A stretch of 9,456 nt of DNA. Source: Deferribacteraceae bacterium. Lineage in GTDB: Bacteria > Chrysiogenota > Deferribacteres > Deferribacterales > JAISNW01. Made by a program: the position numbers and the translations under genes. Numbering within the stretch: position 1 is the first letter of the stretch; each line of letters begins with the position of its first letter. The DNA lies in NCBI GenBank assembly GCA_031278965.1, contig JAITJJ010000148.1:1-9456 (forward strand), written 5' to 3'. The notes beneath the pieces are model-generated. The model did no database searches. It was not told where the DNA came from and worked only from the letters and a program-made list of their open reading frames with translations. Shown here one piece after another: positions 1-5,855 of the stretch.

Positions 1-1
1 G

Positions 2-1558
2 ATAGGGGTTGTAATATCGCCTTGGAACTTCCCTGTGGCGATACCGACCGGCGGGATTATGACCGCCCTTATAAGCGGCAACTCCGTTATCTTCAAACCT
101 TCATCTCTTTCCGCCCTTACGGGGCGGGAACTCTGTGAAATCTTTTGGGAAGCGGGGGTGCCGAAATCGGTTCTGCAATTCATAGCAGCGCGGGGAAGCG
201 CCGTTGAAGAATATATCATAAGAGATCCGCGTGTTTCATTCTCCGTATTTACGGGGAGTGAAACCACCGCATACAGGATATTGTCAGCCCGCCCGGATCT
301 TCTGATATCTGCTGAAACCGGCGGCAAAGACGGTACCATAGTCACCAATCTTTCTGATAAGGATCAAGCGATAAAAAATATCCTCCACTCCGCTTTTTCC
401 AACTCCGGGCAGAAGTGCTCCGCCACAAGCCTTTTGGTGGTGGAGGAAGGGCTTTATAATGATCCGGCTTTTAAGGAAAACTTAAAGGATGCGGCAGAGA
501 GCATAAAAGTGGGCTCCCCGTGGGAGTTGGGCAATAAGCTCTCCGTATTAAGCGATCTCCCCGGAGGAGCGTTGAAAACCGCTGTGGAAGAGAAAGACGG
601 GTGGCTTGTCCCTCCGGTCTTTCAGGGCGACAACCCGTATATGCTGCGCCCCGCCATCAAATGGGACGTGGAAAGGGGTTCGTTTTTCCATATGACAGAA
701 CTCTTTGGTCCGGTGCTCTCGGTCATGAAAGCCCGCGACTTAAAAGAAGCGGCGGATATAGTAAATGAAACCGGTTACGGGCTTACCGCAGGGCTTGAAA
801 GCCTTGATGAAAGGGAGTGGGAATATTTTCGTGATAATCTTAAAGCAGGCAATCTCTATATAAACCGTGTTACCACCGGAGCCATAGTTTTAAGACAGCC
901 TTTCGGGGGTATGCGTAAATCCTGCGTCGGGTTGGGGCGCAAAGCGGGAACATATAACTATGTTGCGCAGTTCACCGAGATTGAGGAAAACGGAAGCCCT
1001 GAAAGGGGGGATATATATGATGAGTTCTCCGCAGACCTTGCGGCGGCTTTAGGGTTGTCGGAAAAAGAGCTGAGAAGCATATCCGCAGGGTATATCCTAA
1101 GCACCCAGAGGTATTTCTCAAAACCGGCAGATCCCATGAAGGTTAGGGGCGAGGATAACGAATTCCGTTACTTGCCCGTTAAAGAGGTTGTGGTCAGATA
1201 TTATAATAAGGAGCCGTTCAAGGATTTGGCGATGATAATCCTTGCTGTCCGCTCACTTGGAATAAAGCTGACCGTTTCCACTGAGGAAGATTCTGTGCTT
1301 AGCATAAACGGCATAAACGTTGTGCATGAGAGTGAAAATGCTTTTTACCGCAGATTTGATGACTTGGGTGTTCGTTTCAGATACCTATCCCTCTCTTCCG
1401 TTAAAGATGAAGCGTATAAGGCGATATATTCAAAGGGAGGCTATTTTGCCTCTAAAAAGGTGTTGCTGGAAGGGAGGTTTGAGCTCTTAAATTATCTGCT
1501 TGAACAGACGGTTAGCACAAGTTACCATAGGTATGGTAACCTTGGAAATAGAAAGTAA
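2..1558 (+). CDS. putA: PutA-type L-glutamate gamma-semialdehyde (P5C) dehydrogenase, C-terminal part; 5' end cut by the window edge
   Basis: NAD-dependent aldehyde dehydrogenase expected to oxidise glutamate semialdehyde, the product of proline oxidation, to glutamate in the cytoplasm. The frame is open to the left edge and already reads the ALDH motif PWNFP at 20..34, so the GTG at 35 is internal and not the start. Visible signatures are the NAD-site FTGS, the glutamate of SAETGG (codon 314..316), the catalytic cysteine of GQKCSA (codon 416..418) and the ELFGPVLSV stretch. The ALDH core ends near base 975. About 190 further residues follow, including a RYLPVKEVVVR segment and a final EQTVSTSYHRYGNLG. 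I associate this extension and ending with long bifunctional PutA proteins, where it forms an ALDH-like C-terminal domain. The proline dehydrogenase half would lie upstream and is not visible, so a stand-alone P5C dehydrogenase remains possible. livJ begins 15 bases after the stop, which suggests co-transcription. Confidence 0.85.
   Translation: MGVVISPWNFPVAIPTGGIMTALISGNSVIFKPSSLSALTGRELCEIFWEAGVPKSVLQFIAARGSAVEEYIIRDPRVSFSVFTGSETTAYRILSARPDLLISAETGGKDGTIVTNLSDKDQAIKNILHSAFSNSGQKCSATSLLVVEEGLYNDPAFKENLKDAAESIKVGSPWELGNKLSVLSDLPGGALKTAVEEKDGWLVPPVFQGDNPYMLRPAIKWDVERGSFFHMTELFGPVLSVMKARDLKEAADIVNETGYGLTAGLESLDEREWEYFRDNLKAGNLYINRVTTGAIVLRQPFGGMRKSCVGLGRKAGTYNYVAQFTEIEENGSPERGDIYDEFSADLAAALGLSEKELRSISAGYILSTQRYFSKPADPMKVRGEDNEFRYLPVKEVVVRYYNKEPFKDLAMIILAVRSLGIKLTVSTEEDSVLSINGINVVHESENAFYRRFDDLGVRFRYLSLSSVKDEAYKAIYSKGGYFASKKVLLEGRFELLNYLLEQTVSTSYHRYGNLGNRK
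1521..1540. repeat. Inverted repeat with 9-bp perfect arms, inside the 3' end of putA
   Basis: The arms GTTACCATA (1521..1529) and TATGGTAAC (1532..1540) are exact reverse complements separated by GG. The element lies over the codons for Ser-Tyr-His-Arg-Tyr-Gly-Asn near the PutA C-terminus, 33 bases before the livJ start. It could fold in mRNA or bind a dimeric protein. No T-run follows, so it is not a standard intrinsic terminator. The conserved protein ending constrains these codons, so the symmetry may be partly accidental. Confidence 0.5.
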
Positions 1559-1560
1559 GA

Positions 1561-1567
1561 AAGGAGG
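1561..1567 (+). promoter_or_regulatory. Strong Shine-Dalgarno site for livJ
   Basis: AAGGAGG lies six bases before the ATG at 1574, just after the putA stop. It is the strongest ribosome binding site in the left operon. This fits the usual need for much more binding protein than permease, since the downstream genes have weak sites and rely on overlaps. Confidence 0.85.
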
Positions 1568-1573
1568 ATTTCC

Positions 1574-2701
1574 ATGAAGAAGTTGTTTTTGTCCGTTGCG
1601 GTTGTGTTGGTTTTTACCTCACTCTCATTTGCGAAAGACCTTATTGTCGGCGTTCAGGCACCTATCACAGGGAGTATGGCGAGTGAAGGTCAGGGCATGC
1701 AGAGAGCTGTTGAACTCCTTGCTGAACAGGCGAATGCGGCAGGAGGGATCAACGGCGATACCATTAAGGTGATAGTCTGTGACGACGAGGGCACCACCGG
1801 CAAAGCCGCTATCTGTGCCAAAAATCTTGTGGATCAAGGGGCAAAAGTTGTTATAGGTTCCTATACATCTTCTGCGACAGAAGCATCCCAAGCGTATTAC
1901 TCAAGATTTAACGTTATCCAAACAAGTGACGCCACCGCTGCCAGCCTTACAAAGAAAAATTATCCCACCTACTTCCGCGCATCTTTCAATGACGATATTG
2001 AAGGCGAATTTACGGCGAATTATTTTATTGCAGTCCGTAATTACAAGAGGGTTGCGATAATCAGCGACTACGGCACATTCTCAGACGGGCTTGCAAAGGC
2101 TGTTCGGGAGCACCTGCAAAAGTTGGGCGGCAAAGATATTGTTGTTTCCTGGGAAAAGATCAATGCCGGGGCTCAAGACTATAAGGCAGTGCTCACAAAG
2201 ATTAAAGAGAGAAACCCAGATGTCGTGTACTTCTCCGGCTATTATACTGAAAGTGCGCTTCTGCGCGCCCAAGCGGTTCAACTTGGTTTAACGGCGGACT
2301 ACTACGGCGGCAATGCCACCGACAATGCGGACTTTGTTAAGATAGCAGGGGTTAAAGCCGCCGCCGGAAGCTACCTGATAGGGCTTCCCACACCGGATCA
2401 ACTTGACTATCCCGAAGCCAAACAGTTTGCTCAGGACTACTTAAATAAATATAAGGAAAAGATCCCTTCCATCTGGGTTGTGGTAAATGCGGACGGGCTC
2501 AGGGTTGTGTTTGAGGCTATGCGTCAGACCAAAACCAACGACACGGTGACTGCGGCAAAGTATATCCGCGGCAGCATTAAAGACTTCAACGGGTTCACAG
2601 GCCCCATCACCATTCAGTCCAACGGGGAGCGCGCAGGTTCTATCTATCAGGTAAATATTATAAACAGCAAGGGCGAATACGAAGTATGGAAGCCTGAATG
2701 A
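1574..2701 (+). CDS. livJ: LivJ/LivK-type periplasmic amino-acid-binding protein of an ABC importer
   Basis: Periplasmic solute receptor that should deliver a hydrophobic or related amino acid to the LivHM permease. The 375-residue length is typical of the family. Residues 1-20 form a Sec signal peptide (MKK, hydrophobic core, SFA then Lys) with no lipobox, so the product should be soluble in the periplasm. The mature protein opens with VGVQAPITGSMASEGQGMQRAVEL, split here only by the repeat-free family pattern, and has two cysteines (69 and 81) placed like the disulfide of E. coli LivJ. The ligand-loop segments SYTSSATEAS (96-105) and QTSDATAASLT (116-126) match the type I binding-protein fold (Peripla_BP_6). 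The start is fixed by AAGGAGG six bases upstream. The gene overlaps livH by ATGA. Specificity cannot be read from sequence. The adjacent putA suggests proline, glutamate or a branched-chain amino acid, but this is inference. Confidence 0.93.
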   Translation: MKKLFLSVAVVLVFTSLSFAKDLIVGVQAPITGSMASEGQGMQRAVELLAEQANAAGGINGDTIKVIVCDDEGTTGKAAICAKNLVDQGAKVVIGSYTSSATEASQAYYSRFNVIQTSDATAASLTKKNYPTYFRASFNDDIEGEFTANYFIAVRNYKRVAIISDYGTFSDGLAKAVREHLQKLGGKDIVVSWEKINAGAQDYKAVLTKIKERNPDVVYFSGYYTESALLRAQAVQLGLTADYYGGNATDNADFVKIAGVKAAAGSYLIGLPTPDQLDYPEAKQFAQDYLNKYKEKIPSIWVVVNADGLRVVFEAMRQTKTNDTVTAAKYIRGSIKDFNGFTGPITIQSNGERAGSIYQVNIINSKGEYEVWKPE

Positions 2702-3627
2702 TCTTCCTTCAGCAGTTGATAAACGGGCTGACTTACGGAAGTTTACTGGGCTTTATTGCCCTTGGCTACACCATGGTGTATGGGGTGCTCAAGCTTATAA
2801 ACTTCGCCCACGGAGACGTTGTTACCCTTGCTGCTTTCCTCTCCATAACCTTTATCCCCATTATGGGGATACTCGGTTCTGTGGGAACGGTGGTTATAAT
2901 ACTGTTGGTAATGGCATCCATATGTATTGTGGCTGCCGTTCTGGAACGTTTTGCCTATAGACCTTTAAGATCTGCCCCCCGGCTTTCGCTCATTGTATCG
3001 GCGCTGGGGGCGGGGATGGTTATACAGAACGCCATAATGCTCATCTGGGGGGCTAATCCCAGGGTTTTCCCCTCAGAACTTATCCCGCAAAAGCTATACA
3101 AATTTCAATGGGCGGCGGAGGCGGGAGCGGAAGTGCAGCTTGCAAGCGAGTTTACTATAACTTCTTTAAGCATATTTACCCTTCTGCTCAATATAATTGT
3201 TATGACTTTTCTCATATTTTTTATCCATAAAACCCGCAGCGGGATCGCCATAAAAGCGCTCTCCATTGATTACACCACAGCACAGCTTATGGGGGTGAAT
3301 ATCAACCGCACCATCACCCTTGTTTTTGTGATAGGCGGCGCTATCGGCGCATTGGGCGGTATCCTCATCGGGGCAAACTATAACACGGTTCCTTTTAACA
3401 TGGGCTTTGAGTATGGGATTAAGGCTTTTATTGCCGCAATCCTCGGCGGGATAGGGAGTATTCCGGGCGCTATGTTCGGCGGCATCCTTCTGGGGTTGGT
3501 ATACACTTTCAGCGCGGGCTATCTCTCCACAGTCTGGGCGGATTCTTTTGCCTACGGTCTTTTAATAATTCTTCTCATATTCAGACCCAACGGGATCTTT
3601 GGGGAGATAACGGTTCATAAGGTATGA
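2698..3627 (+). CDS. livH: LivH-type branched-chain amino acid ABC transporter permease
   Basis: Inner-membrane permease subunit that pairs with LivM to form the translocation path of a hydrophobic amino acid ABC importer. The 309-residue protein is almost entirely hydrophobic helices. It carries the family signature KLINFAHGD (residues 32-40), the ERFAYRPLR stretch (83-91), and the cytoplasmic segment RSGIAIKALSIDYTTAQLMGVN (about 180-201). The loop GIKAFIAAILGGIGSIPGAMFGG (about 240-262) is expected to contact the ATPase, and the protein ends near RPNGIFGE. A loop of roughly 30 residues around 120-150 is charged and probably outside the membrane. The ATG overlaps the livJ stop as ATGA, with only a weak GGAAG site before it, so translation is probably coupled. 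The matching ATPases are not in the window. Confidence 0.93.
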   Translation: MIFLQQLINGLTYGSLLGFIALGYTMVYGVLKLINFAHGDVVTLAAFLSITFIPIMGILGSVGTVVIILLVMASICIVAAVLERFAYRPLRSAPRLSLIVSALGAGMVIQNAIMLIWGANPRVFPSELIPQKLYKFQWAAEAGAEVQLASEFTITSLSIFTLLLNIIVMTFLIFFIHKTRSGIAIKALSIDYTTAQLMGVNINRTITLVFVIGGAIGALGGILIGANYNTVPFNMGFEYGIKAFIAAILGGIGSIPGAMFGGILLGLVYTFSAGYLSTVWADSFAYGLLIILLIFRPNGIFGEITVHKV

Positions 3628-4598
3628 TTAAAAAATTCATTTCAAAAAAGTGGCTGAATATCTTTGTTCTAGCCTCCATACTTTTTGCCGTGCTATTCCC
3701 CAACATAGTAGGGGCTACATGGCTTACCATAGGCGCGACTTTTTTTATATTTGCCCTGGTGGCTCTCTCTCAAGATATAGTTTTAGGGAGAGCAGGGGTT
3801 TATGATATGGGGCACGCTATATATTTCGGGATGGGAGCCTATATCTTCGCCATTGCCAGCAATACCTGGGGGCTTAATTTTTTTGCCGCTGCCGCCCTTG
3901 CGACCTTTGCCCCCGCCATATTTGCATTGATCCTATCGGCGCCGGTTATCCACCTCAGGGGCGATTACTTCCTTGTGGTCAGTATCGCTTTAAATATCAT
4001 CTTTGTTCAGGCGCTTAACAACAATATCTTTGAAATTACAGGGGGTCCTAACGGGATATTCGGTATATCTCCCGAAAAGCTGTTTGGGATCGATTTTTCC
4101 AATCCCAAGTTTGTGTATTATTTTGCTTTTGCGGCGGTGCTCATAGTTGTAAAGATGATGCATAACTTTGACAACTCCCGTTACGGGAGGGCGGTTTGCT
4201 ATATATATCAAGATGAGCTTGCGGCACTGAGTATGGGAATAAATCCAAACCTGATTAAACTTTTAAGTTTTGCTTTCAGCGCTATCCTGGCGGGTTTTGC
4301 GGGGGTTTTATATTCTCTGGAATACGGGGCTGTGGCGCCGGAAATCTTTAAGGTGGACCAATCCATTATATTCTTTGCCATAGTGATAGTGGGCGGGCAG
4401 GGTTCTCTTGCAGGGGTGCTCTTGGGCACTTTTGTAATGTTTGTTCTGCCGGAGCTTTTCAGAGGGTTTGCAACGGTTCGGTATCTGGTGTTCGGGCTTG
4501 CAATGGTGGTTTTGATGATCTTGCGCCCCAACGGGCTTCTCCCCACAAAATACGGCTTTTACCCGAAAAAACTCTTCGGGAAAGGCGCAACAGATTGA
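3624..4598 (+). CDS. livM: LivM-type branched-chain amino acid ABC transporter permease
   Basis: Second permease subunit of the same importer, in the inner membrane with LivH. The protein has 324 residues. Family landmarks are the LGRAGVYDMGHAIYFGMGAY segment (residues 54-73, usually LGxxGxxSLGHAAFFGxGAY), HLRGDYFLVVSIALN (110-124), ITGGPNGI (138-145), SRYGRAVCYIYQDELAALSMGIN (185-207), the GGQGSLAGVLLGT loop (257-269) and the terminal RPNGLLP. The segment normally reading AIREDE is here IYQDE, so the conserved Arg-Glu pair is replaced. This suggests a divergent subfamily rather than loss of function. The ATG overlaps the livH stop as ATGA, and the stop overlaps the next start as TTGA. In E. 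coli livG and livF follow livM. Here a thioesterase gene takes that place. Confidence 0.92.
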   Translation: MIKKFISKKWLNIFVLASILFAVLFPNIVGATWLTIGATFFIFALVALSQDIVLGRAGVYDMGHAIYFGMGAYIFAIASNTWGLNFFAAAALATFAPAIFALILSAPVIHLRGDYFLVVSIALNIIFVQALNNNIFEITGGPNGIFGISPEKLFGIDFSNPKFVYYFAFAAVLIVVKMMHNFDNSRYGRAVCYIYQDELAALSMGINPNLIKLLSFAFSAILAGFAGVLYSLEYGAVAPEIFKVDQSIIFFAIVIVGGQGSLAGVLLGTFVMFVLPELFRGFATVRYLVFGLAMVVLMILRPNGLLPTKYGFYPKKLFGKGATD

Positions 4599-5119
4599 AC
4601 AGGTATTATCTCCCCCACTCGTCCACCTGTTTTATATGCGGTGCAAAAAACGAGGTGGGCTTGAAATGTAAATTTTATGCCGACGATAACGGTTCAGTTC
4701 ACCTTGATTCGGCAATAGATCAAAATTATGCGGGGTTTGCAAAGGTGGTGCACGGCGGGGTTCAAACCGCCATACTGGATGAAGCTATGGGATGGTGCGG
4801 TTTCACCCAGAGTGAGATGAATGAGCTCTGCTTTACAAGAGAGCTTGCCGTGAAGTTCCGCAAAAACGTGCCGCCGATGACGCCGCTCTTTTTGGAAGCG
4901 AATCTTACGGGTGTCCGCCGCGGGCTTTATTACAGTGAAGCTAAAATAGCAGACGAATCGGGGGCGGTTCTAACTGTTGCAAGCGGCGTCTTTGTCCCAA
5001 TCCCCAAAGCCGTAATGGAGCTTGTCAATAATCAGCTTTTATATATTGATGACGGAAGAAAATACTTTCAGAAAGCACTGGATGTGTACAAACCTAAACC
5101 TTTTCTCGAAGGTTTATAG
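4595..5119 (+). CDS. Hotdog-fold (4HBT/PaaI-like) thioesterase family protein
   Basis: Probably a cytoplasmic acyl-CoA thioesterase of the single-hotdog PaaI/4HBT type, 174 residues. The hotdog core includes VVHGGVQTAILDEAMGW (residues 51-67). The HGG turn and the acidic Asp62/Glu63 at the helix start are the usual substrate and catalytic features. An N-terminal CFICG segment (12-16) followed by NEVGLKCKFY resembles the C-x-x-C-G-x-x-N-x-x-GL opening seen in many members, where its role is unclear. The start is TTG inside TTGA, overlapping the livM stop. No ATG occurs in frame until codon 75, beyond the active site, so TTG is well supported. Translation is probably coupled to livM. The substrate is unknown. 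Its position after an amino acid importer and PutA hints at acyl-CoA intermediates of amino acid breakdown, which is inference. Confidence 0.82.
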   Translation: MNRYYLPHSSTCFICGAKNEVGLKCKFYADDNGSVHLDSAIDQNYAGFAKVVHGGVQTAILDEAMGWCGFTQSEMNELCFTRELAVKFRKNVPPMTPLFLEANLTGVRRGLYYSEAKIADESGAVLTVASGVFVPIPKAVMELVNNQLLYIDDGRKYFQKALDVYKPKPFLEGL

Positions 5120-5182
5120 CAATGCGGTTTTAGGATACAACAGCTTTTCAATTATCCGTAAACGGCTGTCAGCGGCTATTTC

Positions 5183-5211
5183 TTGAATTTTACTTAAACT
5201 TATGCTATAAA
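5183..5211 (+). promoter_or_regulatory. Predicted sigma70-type extended -10 promoter upstream of the CPBP gene
   Basis: TTGAAT (5183..5188) and TATAAA (5206..5211) are separated by exactly 17 bases, and TG lies one base before the -10 (TGCTATAAA), the extended -10 form. The start of transcription would fall near 5218. The site lies between the thioesterase stop and the CPBP gene, so that gene probably has its own transcript and does not depend on the liv operon. This rests on sequence match only. Confidence 0.6.
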
Positions 5212-5242
5212 ATATCGGAAAGAGCGAACAATTCAGAAAATG

Positions 5243-5262
5243 AGAGGGTTATTAGAGGGTTA
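5243..5262. repeat. Direct repeat of AGAGGGTTA with an 11-base period
   Basis: AGAGGGTTA occurs at 5243..5251 and again at 5254..5262, two bases apart. The 11-base period is close to one DNA helical turn, and the pair starts about 25 bases after the predicted transcription start. It could be a tandem operator half-site pair or an mRNA element controlling the CPBP gene. It could also be simple local duplication. No regulator can be named. Confidence 0.4.
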
Positions 5263-5282
5263 CTCATATAAGTCAACCAAAA

Positions 5283-5684
5283 TTGTTTCCGATAATTTAC
5301 TTTTTAAATAAAAAATGGGATATTGTTATCCTTATATCTCCCGGAATATTATTCCTGATAATAAAACTTCTTTTATACCGCACTCCTATTATTTCATCAC
5401 CAAATCTTAACTCTCTGGTGCCCCTGGTACTCTCCCCGATAGCTGAGGAACTTTTTTTTCGGGGGGTGCTTTTAGAGCTTTTTCTTAGGAAAAAGGTCAA
5501 TAAAATGTTTTCCAATACAATAATATCCATTTTATTTGCTTCGCTTCATGTCATATTAAAAGGGGATATTACCGGCGTTGCAGTATTTTTCCCGTCTCTT
5601 ATCCTAGGTTGGCACTACTGCCGCAATAGAAAGATAATCCCGGTTATCGCAGCACATTCAGCCTACAATTTGAGTATATATTAG
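5283..5684 (+). CDS. Small CPBP-family (CAAX/Abi-type) intramembrane metalloprotease, possibly N-terminally truncated
   Basis: Predicted integral membrane protein of 133 residues carrying the CPBP motifs in order: EELFFRG (Glu55, Glu56, Arg60), a histidine in FASLHV (His89), and a last helix ending AAHSAYN (His125, Asn129). These are the metal-binding and catalytic residues of the Rce1/Abi family (PF02517), so the active core appears intact. Bacterial members act in prenyl-protein-like processing, bacteriocin self-immunity or unknown membrane proteolysis; none can be chosen here. Most relatives are around 200 residues or more, with extra N-terminal helices, so this one is short. The TTG at 5283 is the only usable start in the frame, because a stop lies at 5253..5255, and it has no good ribosome site. 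A separate ATG-started 23-codon frame (5240..5311) overlaps the beginning, so a frameshift or an upstream ORF is possible. The stretch is visibly richer in A/T than its neighbours, which may indicate transfer. Confidence 0.7.
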   Translation: MFPIIYFLNKKWDIVILISPGILFLIIKLLLYRTPIISSPNLNSLVPLVLSPIAEELFFRGVLLELFLRKKVNKMFSNTIISILFASLHVILKGDITGVAVFFPSLILGWHYCRNRKIIPVIAAHSAYNLSIY

Positions 5685-5855
5685 AGTTTGACGGAATGAA
5701 CGCTTCTCAATACGAGGGAATTGCTATTGTTGTATTTTCCCCTGAAGGGGCTGGTAACCTCAAAAAGTTGCTTGGAATTTTTATTTTGACTCCCTAATAT
5801 GAGCGGAATAGCCCAGATAAAACGTTAAGCATCATCCCGTTTGCACAGAGCAAAT

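Noticed and set aside
35..37. GTG as the true start of the dehydrogenase
   Set aside because: The frame continues upstream to the window edge and encodes the conserved PWNFP motif, so the gene starts outside the window.
4208..4546. A long antisense open frame within livM
   Set aside because: It is the reverse-strand shadow of a GC-rich hydrophobic coding sequence, with no ribosome site and a composition unlike a real protein.
5139..5180. Hairpin-like segments (ACAGC/GCTGT and CCGT/ACGG) after the thioesterase as an operon terminator
   Set aside because: The stems are short, partly exclude each other, and are not followed by a T-run. No confident terminator can be called here.
5735..5750. 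CCCC-TGAA-GGGG hairpin between the convergent operons as a terminator
   Set aside because: The stem has only four pairs and no T-run follows it on either strand; the T-run is on the 5' side when read on the plus strand.
5696..5797. A 33-codon ATG-started frame after the CPBP gene (starts MNASQYEGIAIVVF)
   Set aside because: No ribosome site, no recognisable family, and it falls in the short gap between converging operons. It is probably chance, though a gene remnant cannot be excluded.
5821..5848. AAACG and CGTTT arms as a minus-strand terminator after the CorC-like gene
   Set aside because: Five-base arms with a 13-base loop and only a four-base T-run make a very weak candidate.
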